A stretch of DNA of 64,000 bases from Firmicutes bacterium OM04-13BH (GCA_003481745.1 QULP01000005.1:124001-188000), one strand, 5' to 3'. Counted from the first letter of the stretch, positions 17,990-27,048 are shown. Made by a program: numbers and translations. The notes: a model not told the origin generated them from the letters alone.

Positions 17990-18866
17990 AGTAGAAAATG
18001 CAGTTATTATGGCAGCAGGATTGTCCAGTCGGTTTGCCCCTCTTTCTTATGAAAAACCAAAAGCGCTGATTACAGTCAAAGGTGAGGTGCTGATCGAACG
18101 GCAGATTCGCCAGTTAAAAGAGGCCGGAATCCATGATATTGCAATTGTTACGGGATATAAAAAAGAAAAATTTGAATACTTAAAAGAAAAGTGTCAGGTG
18201 ACACTTATCGAAAATCCAGAGTATGCAACCAGAAATAATAATGGTTCGATTTATTCGGCAAGAGAATGGATTGGGAATACTTACGTGTGCAGTGCAGATA
18301 ATTATTTCCCTGAAAATCCATTTGAATCGGAAGTGGAAGGCAGTTATTATTCGGTACTTTATGCTGATGGGAAGACAAATGAGTGGTGCGTCACAGAAGA
18401 TGAAACCGGAAGGATTACTTCAGTTAAAGTCGGAGGCAGAGATTCCTGGTATATGATGGGACATACCTTCTGGGCAGAGCCATTTAGCAAACGTTTTCTT
18501 GAAATCTTAGAAGCTGAGTATAACAAACCGAAAACCAGGAATAAATTATGGGAAGATATTTATATTGAACATATCGAAGAACTCTCGATGAAAACCAGAA
18601 AATATAATCAAGATGAAATTTATGAATTTGATTCTTTAGATGAATTAAGGGAGTTTGATGAGAACTATAAAACAAATTCCGGTTCTGAAATCTTAAAGAA
18701 AATTTCTGATGAACTTCAAATAAAAGAAGAGGAAATCTACCACCTCGTTCCGGCAAAGGATGAGAATGGACTGGTGACCGGAGTTAAGTTTGAAATACAG
18801 GGAAAACAGTTTGAGTATGACTATCAGCTACAAAAGCTGATACATGGAGGAAAAATCGATGAATAA
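17979..18866 (+). CDS. licC: Phosphocholine cytidylyltransferase-like protein (LicC type)
   Basis: 295 aa stand-alone nucleotidyltransferase: AAGLSSRFAPLSYEKPKALI signature at residues 11-30, RQIRQLKEAGI, TRNNNGSIYSAREW and CSADNYFPE metal site. The last 60 residues look like an acidic add-on domain. The family makes CDP-choline from phosphocholine and CTP. It follows a fusion gene that already has this domain, so the operon holds two nucleotidyltransferases that may differ in substrate. It overlaps the neighbours on both sides (11 nt and 8 nt). Confidence 0.82.
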   Translation: MAYKVENAVIMAAGLSSRFAPLSYEKPKALITVKGEVLIERQIRQLKEAGIHDIAIVTGYKKEKFEYLKEKCQVTLIENPEYATRNNNGSIYSAREWIGNTYVCSADNYFPENPFESEVEGSYYSVLYADGKTNEWCVTEDETGRITSVKVGGRDSWYMMGHTFWAEPFSKRFLEILEAEYNKPKTRNKLWEDIYIEHIEELSMKTRKYNQDEIYEFDSLDELREFDENYKTNSGSEILKKISDELQIKEEEIYHLVPAKDENGLVTGVKFEIQGKQFEYDYQLQKLIHGGKIDE

Positions 18867-20412
18867 ATTAGATCGCAAAAGAATAGACTGGCTCATCACG
18901 TTAGCTCCTTTTATTAGCATTATGTTATTAGCGGGTGTATTATTTGTATTTCCAAATGAGTCCAATAACATTATAAGTAAGGTGCGATTTTTTTTCGGTG
19001 ATACAGTCGGGATTTATTATTTAGTAATTGGTTTAGCAGTTTTGCTGGTTTCTGTTTATTTAGCTTTTTCAAAGTATGGGAATGTCGTATTAGGTGAGCC
19101 AAATGAGAAGCCGAAATATCCATTTTTTGTCTGGGGAAGCATGATGTTTACTTGTGGACTTGCAGCAGACATTTTGTTCTATTCATTTGCGGAATGGGTA
19201 ATGTACGCAACTAATCCGCATATGGAAGAACTTGGCTCCGTGGCAGAATGGGCCGGCGTTTTTCCACTGTTTCATTGGAGCTTTATTCCGTGGGCATTTT
19301 ATCTGGTACTTGCAGTCGTATTCGGTTTTATGTTACACGTGAGAAAAAGAAATCGTCAGAGATATTCGGAAGCATGTCGACCAGTTATTGGGAAACATGC
19401 GGATGGTGTGTTGGGACGTGTGATTGACTTATTTGCATTATTTGCGCTGCTTGCCGGAACCGCAACGACATTTAGTGTTGCAACACCGCTTTTGGCAGCA
19501 ATTATTGTAAAACTATTTGGTATCACGCTTAGCCGAACAGTTGTTACAATCATCATTTTATTGGTTACCTGTGCAGTATATACCTATGCAGTTTTGCATG
19601 GGTTTAAAGGAATTAGTTTTTTGGCGAAGCTGTGTATTTATCTTTTCTTTGGCTTATTATTGATTGTGTTGCTGATCGGTGGTCAGGGAAAATTTATCAT
19701 TGAAAATGGCTTCCAAAGTTTTGGAAAGATGTTACAGCATTTTATAGAGTTAAGTACATTTACGGATCCGGAACGCACCAGTAATTTTCCTCAAGATTGG
19801 ACGATTTATTATTGGGCCTATTGGATGGTTTGGGCAGTCGCAGCTCCATTCTTTATTGGTAACATTTCACGTGGCAGAACGATTAAACAAACGATTCTTG
19901 GAGGATACGTGTTTGGTGTTGGATCAACAATTATTAGTTTTGTCGTACTTGGAAATTATGGGCTTGGGCTTCAAGTGAGTGGAAAAGCAGATTTTATTTC
20001 CCAATATGCGAAAGATGGAGATCTTTACGGACTCATTTTGAATATTATAGATACAATGCCGCTGGCAAAGGTGATTTTAGTAATCACAGTGTTATGTATG
20101 ATTGCATTTTATGCGACTTCATTTGATTCGATTGCATATACGGCAGCTTGTTATAGTTACAAGGAGCTTGGAGAAAATGAGCATCCGCATAAACTGATTG
20201 AATTATTATGGTGTTTACTATTGATTGTACTGCCGATTGCGTTAGTGTTTTCGGAAAGTTCGATGAATAACATTCAGAGTATCAGTATCATTTCGGCATT
20301 TCCGATTGGCATTATTATGATTCTTATTTTGATAAGTTTCTTTAAAGATGCAGGAAAATATTTAGCTGAATCAAGTAAATCTCCTGATTCAACTACGAAA
20401 AGCAAGAAGTAG
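18859..20412 (+). CDS. BCCT-family choline/betaine transporter
   Basis: 517 aa integral membrane protein with about 12 hydrophobic segments. Seen: the BCCT tryptophan-rich stretches FHWSFIPWAFY and IYYWAYWMVWAVAAPFFIGNI. BCCT carriers move quaternary amines such as choline, glycine betaine or carnitine. Genetic coupling to LicC/LicA genes points to choline supply for phosphocholine decoration. ATG 18859 follows GGAGG by 8 nt; it overlaps licC by 8 nt. Confidence 0.9.
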   Translation: MNKLDRKRIDWLITLAPFISIMLLAGVLFVFPNESNNIISKVRFFFGDTVGIYYLVIGLAVLLVSVYLAFSKYGNVVLGEPNEKPKYPFFVWGSMMFTCGLAADILFYSFAEWVMYATNPHMEELGSVAEWAGVFPLFHWSFIPWAFYLVLAVVFGFMLHVRKRNRQRYSEACRPVIGKHADGVLGRVIDLFALFALLAGTATTFSVATPLLAAIIVKLFGITLSRTVVTIIILLVTCAVYTYAVLHGFKGISFLAKLCIYLFFGLLLIVLLIGGQGKFIIENGFQSFGKMLQHFIELSTFTDPERTSNFPQDWTIYYWAYWMVWAVAAPFFIGNISRGRTIKQTILGGYVFGVGSTIISFVVLGNYGLGLQVSGKADFISQYAKDGDLYGLILNIIDTMPLAKVILVITVLCMIAFYATSFDSIAYTAACYSYKELGENEHPHKLIELLWCLLLIVLPIALVFSESSMNNIQSISIISAFPIGIIMILILISFFKDAGKYLAESSKSPDSTTKSKK

Positions 20413-20464
20413 TGGGTAGAGACTTGCTTTTTGTAGAGAACGGTAAAGAACTGGAGAATTTGAT

Positions 20465-21385
20465 ATGACACTTATACAGTTAAAATATATTTTGACAATA
20501 GCAGAAACAAAATCCCTAAATAAAGCGGCAGAGCAGCTTTATGTTTCACAGCCATCTCTAACCAATGCTCTGAAGGAACTGGAAAAAGAAATTGGGATTA
20601 CGATTTTTTTTAGAAGCGGACGTGGTGTAACACTGACGAATGATGGCGTGGAATTTTTAACCTATGCCAGAGAGCTTTATCATGAGTATGAACAGTTACT
20701 GCACCGTTATACAGAAGGCGGTTCTTATAAGAAGAAATTCGCAGTTTCCACCCAGCATTATTCCTTTGCGGTCAAAGCGTTTGTGGATGTTGCAAAGACG
20801 CTGGATATGTCACGGTATGAACTTGCAATCCGTGAAACAAAGACTGCAGAAGTTATTATGGATGTCAGCACAATGAAAAGTGAAATCGGGGTATTATATT
20901 TAAGTGACTTTAACCGCAAATCCATGGAAAAACTCTTAAACTCTGCAAATCTGGAATTTCATCCCTTAATTGAGTGTGATGCTTATGTTTATTTATGGAA
21001 GGGACATCCGTTAGCGGAAGAAGCATGTATTACGATGAAGCAGTTAGAGAATTATCCATGTCTGGCATTTGAGCAGGGAGACAACAGTTCCTTTTATCTT
21101 TCAGAAGAATTACTGCCGACAAATGAATACAGTCAGATTATTCATGCAAATGACAGAGCGACGATGCTGAATTTGATGGTGGGCTTAAATGGTTATACGC
21201 TTTGTTCCGGTCTAATCTGTGAAGATTTAAATGGAAATGACTATCGTGCAGTACCGTTTAAAAATAGTGAAGAACCGGAAGAAAACAAAATGGAAGTCGG
21301 ATATGTGACAAGAAAGAATCTGATTTTAAGTAAATTAGGTGAGATGTACGTAAATGCATTAAAAGAATATCTGAAAATGAAATAA
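20465..21385 (+). CDS. LysR-family transcriptional regulator
   Basis: 306 aa. N-terminal HTH (LNKAAEQLYVSQPSLTNALKELEKEIG, shown by residues 15-40) and a periplasmic-binding-like effector domain. It sits 52 nt after the transporter gene and about 160 bp before the thioredoxin/arylsulfotransferase/ABC operon, with a strong terminator after it. It could control either side; similarity of layout to sulfur-operon LysR genes favours the downstream operon, but this is inference. Confidence 0.85.
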   Translation: MTLIQLKYILTIAETKSLNKAAEQLYVSQPSLTNALKELEKEIGITIFFRSGRGVTLTNDGVEFLTYARELYHEYEQLLHRYTEGGSYKKKFAVSTQHYSFAVKAFVDVAKTLDMSRYELAIRETKTAEVIMDVSTMKSEIGVLYLSDFNRKSMEKLLNSANLEFHPLIECDAYVYLWKGHPLAEEACITMKQLENYPCLAFEQGDNSSFYLSEELLPTNEYSQIIHANDRATMLNLMVGLNGYTLCSGLICEDLNGNDYRAVPFKNSEEPEENKMEVGYVTRKNLILSKLGEMYVNALKEYLKMK

Positions 21386-21400
21386 CGAAAGGAATCATGA

Positions 21401-21443
21401 AATAGCCAGTTATAGCTTAAAACTATAACTGGCTATTCTTTTT
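21401..21443 (+). terminator. Intrinsic terminator after the LysR gene
   Basis: AATAGCCAGTTATAG (21401-21415) pairs perfectly with CTATAACTGGCTATT (21423-21437), 15 bp, then a T-rich tail. Confidence 0.85.
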
Positions 21444-21484
21444 GTGTATTAGACAGGTGATTTTTGTTGTGTTAATATCAATGA

Positions 21485-21517
21485 CATGTAAAACATATTA
21501 AACTTATAGGAATAAGG
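21485..21517 (+). promoter_or_regulatory. Two short palindromes upstream of the sulfur-type operon
   Basis: ATGT-AAA-ACAT (21486-21496) and CTTAT-AGGA-ATAAG (21503-21516) lie in the 100-bp leader before trxB. They are candidate operator sites for the adjacent LysR or another sulfur regulator. No clear -35/-10 pair could be fixed. Confidence 0.4.
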
Positions 21518-21545
21518 GGAAAATAAAAAACAGGAGGAAAAACAG

Positions 21546-22442
21546 ATGACGGATGTTCTGATTATTGGAAGTGGTCCGGCCGGTATGACAGCAGGCATTT
21601 ACATAAAAAGAGCAAACTTAGATGTGCAGATAATAGAAAAAGAATATGAAGGAACCGGTCAGATGGCAGAGAGCAGCCGCATTGATAATTATCCTGGATT
21701 TTATGGAATAAGCGGTTATGACCTGGGAGAAAAAATCAGGGAGCATGCCGAAAACTTAGAGATTGAATTTTTAGAAGAAGAAGCAGTTGCATTTGAAGAG
21801 ACAAAGACGGGATTTCTGGTTATCCTTGAAAATGGAAAAACACTGGAAACCAAAACAGTGATTTACACTGCCGGAGCAGAACACAGAAAATTAAATGTTC
21901 CTGGAAGTGATACATTTGAAAATAAAGGAATTTCCTATTGTGCCTCCTGCGACGGAACTTTTTACAAAGAAAAAGACGTGGTGGTGATTGGCGGAGGAAA
22001 CAGTGCATTGGATGATGCTTTGTTACTTTCTGAAATTTGTAACAAAGTATATCTGGTTCACAGAAGAGATAAGTTTCGAGGCAATCCTGGAACACTTGCA
22101 AAATTAGAAGCAAAAGAGAATGTTGAAATTATTCGAAATGCAAATGTCCAGGAAATCAAAGGAACAAAAAAAGTAGAAACTGTTTTATTAGATACAGGAG
22201 CTTCCCTTGAAGTACAAGGTGTGTTTGTGGCAGTGGGGATGATTCCACAGACAGAAAAATTAAAAGACCTGGTTGAGTTAGATGAAAATGGATATGTAAA
22301 AGCTGGGGAAGATGGAATGACTTCCAAACCGGGATTTTTTGTAGCAGGAGATGTAAGAGCAAAGAAACTTCGACAGATTATTACAGCAGCAGCAGATGGA
22401 GCAAATGCAGCAGATTCAGCCATTCATTATATCATACAGTAG
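21546..22442 (+). CDS. trxB: Thioredoxin reductase (operon-dedicated copy)
   Basis: 298 aa FAD/NADPH disulfide reductase. Seen: FAD site GSGPAGMTAGIY at residue 7, redox CASC in SYCASCDGTFYKEKD near 134-140, NADPH site VVIGGGNSALDDAL, HRRDKFRG and C-terminal FVAGDVR. Length is normal. AGGAGG is 9 nt before the ATG. It is the first gene of an operon with a thioredoxin, an arylsulfotransferase-family protein and an ABC importer, so it may be dedicated to that pathway. Confidence 0.92.
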   Translation: MTDVLIIGSGPAGMTAGIYIKRANLDVQIIEKEYEGTGQMAESSRIDNYPGFYGISGYDLGEKIREHAENLEIEFLEEEAVAFEETKTGFLVILENGKTLETKTVIYTAGAEHRKLNVPGSDTFENKGISYCASCDGTFYKEKDVVVIGGGNSALDDALLLSEICNKVYLVHRRDKFRGNPGTLAKLEAKENVEIIRNANVQEIKGTKKVETVLLDTGASLEVQGVFVAVGMIPQTEKLKDLVELDENGYVKAGEDGMTSKPGFFVAGDVRAKKLRQIITAAADGANAADSAIHYIIQ

Positions 22443-22473
22443 TACAACGTACGAATAGAAAGGAAACAATATC

Positions 22474-22785
22474 ATGGTAAATCAACTGACAAGAGAAAAT
22501 TTTGAAAAAGTAATAAAAGAAAACAGTATTGTTGTTGTAGAGTTCTATTCTGCAACTTGTAAGCACTGTAAAAAGCTGGAGGCAGGAATTGCAGAGCTTT
22601 CCGAGGAAGCCGGAAATGAAGTGTACTTCGGAAAAGTATTAGTTTCTGATGAACTGGCTCTGGCAGACGAATATGAAATCACCTCAGTTCCGACTTTATT
22701 ATATTTTAAAGACGGAGAGATTCGTGAAAAATCAATTGGCTTTACACATAAACTGATTATTGCAGAAAACATAAAGAAATTATAA
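22474..22785 (+). CDS. Thioredoxin-like protein with CKHC active site
   Basis: 103 aa thioredoxin fold. Seen: VVVEFYSATCKHCKKLE (active site C-K-H-C in place of the usual W-C-G-P-C) and the cis-Pro TSVPTLLYF. No signal peptide, so cytosolic. It lies 31 nt after trxB and 21 nt before the arylsulfotransferase-family gene. The changed active site suggests a specialised partner or redox potential. Confidence 0.88.
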   Translation: MVNQLTRENFEKVIKENSIVVVEFYSATCKHCKKLEAGIAELSEEAGNEVYFGKVLVSDELALADEYEITSVPTLLYFKDGEIREKSIGFTHKLIIAENIKKL

Positions 22786-22806
22786 AAGAACAGGAGTAGA
22801 TAGATT

Positions 22807-24300
22807 ATGGGATATCCAAGTATTTTTCCAACAGGAACATTAATTTATGATAAAGAGAAAACATTTAATGGTTATACAATTTTTCCTTCCGCAAAAGGAG
22901 CATTATTAATCGATATGAATGGTCGTGAAGTTCAGCTTTGGGCAGGACTTGGCGGATTTCCAAATAAAATTCTTCCAGGCGGATATGTAATGGGAACAAC
23001 AGGAACAAGACCTGGTAAAAAAGCGTATCAGGACCAGATTGATTTGGTTCAGGTTGACTGGGATGGAAATATTGTCTGGAAATTTGATAAAACAGAATTG
23101 ATTGCAGACGGAGATAAAGACCCGGTTTACATGGCAAGACAGCATCATGATTATCAAAGAGAAGGCTCTACTGTTGGTTATTATTATCCGGGCGGAGAAC
23201 CAAAGACAGATAGTGGAAATACCTTAATTTTAACACATGAAAATCTTTACAATCATGATATTTCAGATAAACGTCTGATTGATGACAAGATTATCGAAGT
23301 AGACTGGGAAGGAAACATCTTATGGAGCTGGAGAGCAAGCGACCATTTCGACCAGTTAGGATTTGATGAGGCAGCAAAAAATGCACTGTTTCGTAATCCA
23401 TGCCTGCAAGGTGAAGCCGGTGGTGACTGGATGCACATCAACAGCATGTCAGTCTTAGGTGAAAATAAATGGTACGACCAGGGAGATGAGCGTTTCCATC
23501 CGGACAACCTGATTATTGATGCAAGAAATGCAAATATTCTGGCAATCATCAGCAAAGAAACCGGAGATATTGTATGGCGTGTCGGACCAGACTTTAATGA
23601 AAACGAAGCAACCAAAAAACTTGGCTGGATTATCGGACAGCACCATTTACATTTGATTCCAAAAGGACTTCCGGGAGAAGGAAATCTGCTGGTATTTGAC
23701 AATGGTGGAGAAGGCGGATACGGTACTCCAAACCCTGGAGCATTAACAGGTGTCAACAATGCAAGGAGAGATTATTCAAGAGTACTTGAATTTAACCCGA
23801 TTACACTTGAGATTGTATGGCAGTATACTCCACTTGAAGCAGGAAATCTGTTATTTACGGATGCATCTAAATTTTATAGTTCCTACATCAGTGCAGCACA
23901 GAGACTTCCAAATGGAAATACTTTAATTACAGAAGGTTCTGACGGACGTCTCATTGAAGTGACACCGGAACATAAAATTGTATGGGAATACATTAATCCA
24001 TACTTTAACACCATCCTTGGACAGTTTACGAACAACATGGTTTACCGTGCATACCGTGTACCTTATGAATGGATTCCACAGGTAGAAAAACCGGAAGAAA
24101 TTTCTGTTGAACCGATTGATGTGGAAACCTTCCGTGTGCCGGGTTCTTTAGTTGGAAATGGACTTGGAAAAGTTACCACAATCGACGGAGTAGACCCAGA
24201 AGCACGCCTGATGACAGGTGGCGGAGCCTCCGATGACGAAGATGAAGAAGTAAACTTCTGTGTGGCAACCGTAAAGAAAAGCGATTTAATTCATAAATAA
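22807..24300 (+). CDS. Arylsulfotransferase (ASST) family beta-propeller protein, cytoplasmic
   Basis: 497 aa. Repeated D-W-x-G-N-I-x-W blades, for example VDWDGNIVWKF and VDWEGNILWSW, with GDWMHINSMS, GQHHLHLI, LLVFDNGGEGG, DYSRVLEF and AQRLPNGNTLI, as in the arylsulfotransferase families. PAPS-independent ASSTs move sulfate between phenols. There is no signal peptide, unlike E. coli AssT, so it should act in the cytosol. The E. coli sulfo-histidine equivalent could not be located by eye. Neighbours (thioredoxin pair and SsuABC-like importer) suggest release of sulfur from imported organosulfates or sulfonates. Confidence 0.8.
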   Translation: MGYPSIFPTGTLIYDKEKTFNGYTIFPSAKGALLIDMNGREVQLWAGLGGFPNKILPGGYVMGTTGTRPGKKAYQDQIDLVQVDWDGNIVWKFDKTELIADGDKDPVYMARQHHDYQREGSTVGYYYPGGEPKTDSGNTLILTHENLYNHDISDKRLIDDKIIEVDWEGNILWSWRASDHFDQLGFDEAAKNALFRNPCLQGEAGGDWMHINSMSVLGENKWYDQGDERFHPDNLIIDARNANILAIISKETGDIVWRVGPDFNENEATKKLGWIIGQHHLHLIPKGLPGEGNLLVFDNGGEGGYGTPNPGALTGVNNARRDYSRVLEFNPITLEIVWQYTPLEAGNLLFTDASKFYSSYISAAQRLPNGNTLITEGSDGRLIEVTPEHKIVWEYINPYFNTILGQFTNNMVYRAYRVPYEWIPQVEKPEEISVEPIDVETFRVPGSLVGNGLGKVTTIDGVDPEARLMTGGGASDDEDEEVNFCVATVKKSDLIHK

Positions 24301-24336
24301 ATTTAAGGTCATGATACCTGAAAGGGAGTGAAGAAA

Positions 24337-25422
24337 ATGAAAAGCAAAAAAATTACAGCAGCAGTTTTTGGTCTTGTTCTTACATTAGGTCTGGTGGTTA
24401 CAGGCTGTGGAAGTAATAGTAGTAAAGCAGATGACGGTGCGAAGACAGATTCAGGAAGCAAGAAAGAAGCAAGTGCAGATGGATATCAGGTAGTCAATAT
24501 CGGTTTCCCGAGTGCCGGTTATGAATGGGCAGAAGGTGCACTGGCAGTAGCAGAAGAAAAAGGTTATCTGGATGAATATTTAAATCCACTTGGATATGAT
24601 GCCGATTTGATTCCATTTACAGGAGCAGCACCGGCAATTCACGAAGCTTTAGTATCCGGAGATTTGGATTACGCATACTATGCAGGGTTTGCAGGAATCA
24701 TGGCAAAATCAAATGGAATTGATACAAAGTTATTGGCTGTAACAAGCTTTGGTTCTGCATGGCAGTTAGCAGTCAGCGCAGATTCCGGAATCACTTCCCT
24801 GGAGGATTTAAAAGGAAAAACTATTTCCTATCAGAGAGGTGCAACTCCTCAGATGTATGTATTAAAGGTATTAGAAGAAGCAGGTCTTAGTGCGGATGAT
24901 GTACAGCTTGTAAACAGTACCATTCCGGAAGGACTTTCCAGTCTTTCTACCGGTGCAGTTGATGCAGCAGTTGTTACTTATGGACAGGCAGATACCTTAG
25001 TAGAACAGGGAAAAGCTTCTATTATTCATAAAGGGGTAGATGCAGACGCAGATACGTTCTATGAACCAAGCGTGTTAACAGGAAGAACAGATTTTGTGGA
25101 AAAAAATGCAGATGTCTCAAGCGCAATTATTGAAGCTATGTTAAAAGCAAGAGATGATATTATTGCAGACCCGGAAGCATTTTACGAATTGTCCTCTGAA
25201 AAGAGCGGAAGAACATTAGAGCAGGTGAAATCTGTAGCCGTATCTGATGTAAAACTTGCTTATCCGGTCAGTCTGGATGAAAGATATATTACTTCATTAA
25301 AAAATATTGAACAATTTGAACTTGATAACGATATTATTACCAGTCAGGTAGATTTTGATTCCTGGATTGATTCCTCCTATCTGGAAAAGGCAGTACAGGA
25401 TTATCAGGAAAACGCAGAGTAG
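24337..25422 (+). CDS. SsuA/TauA-like ABC transporter solute-binding lipoprotein
   Basis: 361 aa. Lipoprotein signal with lipobox VTGC (Cys near residue 23), then a Ser/Lys/Asp linker and an NMT1/SsuA-type binding domain (AAPAIHEALVSGDLDYAYYAGF, GKTISYQRGATPQMY). The family binds sulfonates, taurine, nitrate or similar anions. ATG 24337 chosen, 8 nt after GGGAG; the GTG at 24328 overlaps the ribosome site. First of three transporter genes. Confidence 0.88.
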   Translation: MKSKKITAAVFGLVLTLGLVVTGCGSNSSKADDGAKTDSGSKKEASADGYQVVNIGFPSAGYEWAEGALAVAEEKGYLDEYLNPLGYDADLIPFTGAAPAIHEALVSGDLDYAYYAGFAGIMAKSNGIDTKLLAVTSFGSAWQLAVSADSGITSLEDLKGKTISYQRGATPQMYVLKVLEEAGLSADDVQLVNSTIPEGLSSLSTGAVDAAVVTYGQADTLVEQGKASIIHKGVDADADTFYEPSVLTGRTDFVEKNADVSSAIIEAMLKARDDIIADPEAFYELSSEKSGRTLEQVKSVAVSDVKLAYPVSLDERYITSLKNIEQFELDNDIITSQVDFDSWIDSSYLEKAVQDYQENAE

Positions 25423-25431
25423 GGAGGATTC

Positions 25432-26220
25432 ATGAGCATGTACAAAGGAAATAATGCATTTATACAAAGACTATTGCTCTTTCTTAATATGATTATATTA
25501 CCGGTACTTATCGTGGTGGCATGGCATGTTGCCACCTCTACCGGAGCAATGTCCACACTGATTCTGCCAAAAATCAGTACCGTGCTTGAGACATTGAAAG
25601 ACCAGCTTACAAATGGTCCGCTTGCCGGAGATATCGGCATCAGTTTAAGCCGTATCGCAAAAGGTTATGCGCTGGCAGTCGTTGTAGGAATTTTACTTGG
25701 CGTGCTCATGGGAATGAACAAATCTGCAAACCGGTTTTTTATGCTGACATTTACAGCAATTCGTCAGATTCCAATGATTGCATGGGTTCCGATTTTAATT
25801 ATCTGGTTTGGTATCGGAGAAGAATCTAAAGTAGCAGTTATCTTCTTAGCAGCATATTTCCCGGTACTGGTAAATACAGTCAGCGGAATTGAACGTACAG
25901 ACCCGAAACTGATTGAAGTTGGAAAAATGTACCATTTAAATGGATGGCAGCAGTTTACACAGATTTATCTTCCATCTGCTCTTCCTTCTATTTTTGTAGG
26001 ATTAAAACTGGGATTAAGTGTATCCTGGATGGCAGTAGTCGGTGCAGAAATGATTGCAGCCACATCAGGTATCGGTTTCCGTATCAATGATGCACGAAGC
26101 CTGATGCAGTATCCGATTGTATTTGCAGGAATTATCGCCATTGCAGTGGTTGGTGTGATTATGGATTTGGTCATCTCACTCATTGGTAAGTTATGCACAC
26201 CTTGGGAAAGAAGCAGGTAG
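25432..26220 (+). CDS. SsuC-like ABC transporter permease
   Basis: 262 aa with about six membrane segments and the BPD_transp_1 EAA-type loop (VGKMYHLNGWQQFTQIYLPSALPSIF, shown within residues 160-186). SsuC/TauC type permease for organosulfur anions. Ten nt after the binding-protein gene, with GGAGG upstream; a second ATG at 25438 is equally placed. Confidence 0.88.
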   Translation: MSMYKGNNAFIQRLLLFLNMIILPVLIVVAWHVATSTGAMSTLILPKISTVLETLKDQLTNGPLAGDIGISLSRIAKGYALAVVVGILLGVLMGMNKSANRFFMLTFTAIRQIPMIAWVPILIIWFGIGEESKVAVIFLAAYFPVLVNTVSGIERTDPKLIEVGKMYHLNGWQQFTQIYLPSALPSIFVGLKLGLSVSWMAVVGAEMIAATSGIGFRINDARSLMQYPIVFAGIIAIAVVGVIMDLVISLIGKLCTPWERSR

Positions 26221-26224
26221 GAAC

Positions 26225-26998
26225 ATGGGAAAGAAAAAGTTAATCATTCATGATGTAAATAAAAGCTTTGTAGTTAATGGACAAAGCGTAGATGTATTAA
26301 AAGATATTAATCTTGAAATAGAAGAAGGCGAATTTGTAGTCATTGTCGGACACAGTGGATGTGGAAAAAGTACGTTATTGAAAATGATTGCAGGACTTGA
26401 GAAAAATGATACAGGAATCTTAAGTGTAGATGGAAAAGAAGTCGATGGACCAGGAATGGACAGAGGAATGATTTTCCAGGAACATAGATTATTTCCATGG
26501 ATGAGTATCGAGAAAAATGTACAGCTTGGTCTAAAGGGGCTGAGCAAAGAAGAAAAAAGAAAACTTTCTGACCAGTATCTGGAGTTGGTAAAGCTTAGCG
26601 AATTTAAAAAAGCATATCCAAGTCAGCTCTCAGGTGGAATGTCACAAAGAGCTGCCATTGCAAGGTCTTTGGTAAGTCAGCCGGAAATTCTTCTCTTAGA
26701 TGAACCATTTGGAGCATTGGATGCGCTGACAAAAATTGAACTTCAGGAAGAAATGCTTAAGATTCGTGAACGCTTTCATAATACCATGATTATGGTTACA
26801 CATGATATTGAAGAAGCTGTATTTTTAGCGGACCGTATCGTGGTTATGTCCGCAAGACCGGGACGAATCAAAGATGTAATTAAGGTAGAACTTGGAAAAT
26901 ACAGAGACCGTGGAAGCACAGACTTCACACATTATAAAAAGAAAATCTTTGATTATTTCTTTGAAGAAAAAACAGTTACACCAGAATACAATATTTAA
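26225..26998 (+). CDS. SsuB-like ABC transporter ATPase
   Basis: 257 aa. Walker A GHSGCGKST, Q-loop FQEHRLFPWMS, signature LSGGMSQRAAIAR, Walker B ILLLDEPFGALDAL and His switch MVTHDIEEA. NrtD/SsuB/TauB subfamily. Start at 26225, 4 nt after the permease stop; an in-frame upstream ATG lies inside the permease gene. Last gene of the operon, followed by a terminator. Confidence 0.9.
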   Translation: MGKKKLIIHDVNKSFVVNGQSVDVLKDINLEIEEGEFVVIVGHSGCGKSTLLKMIAGLEKNDTGILSVDGKEVDGPGMDRGMIFQEHRLFPWMSIEKNVQLGLKGLSKEEKRKLSDQYLELVKLSEFKKAYPSQLSGGMSQRAAIARSLVSQPEILLLDEPFGALDALTKIELQEEMLKIRERFHNTMIMVTHDIEEAVFLADRIVVMSARPGRIKDVIKVELGKYRDRGSTDFTHYKKKIFDYFFEEKTVTPEYNI

Positions 26999-27041
26999 AA
27001 AAAACCATGTAGATGCCTGAGAAGGATTTACATGGTTTTTT
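26999..27041 (+). terminator. Intrinsic terminator after the ABC transporter operon
   Basis: AAAAAACCATGTA pairs with TACATGGTTTTTT across a 17-nt loop and ends in six T. Confidence 0.8.
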
Positions 27042-27048
27042 GATTTTT

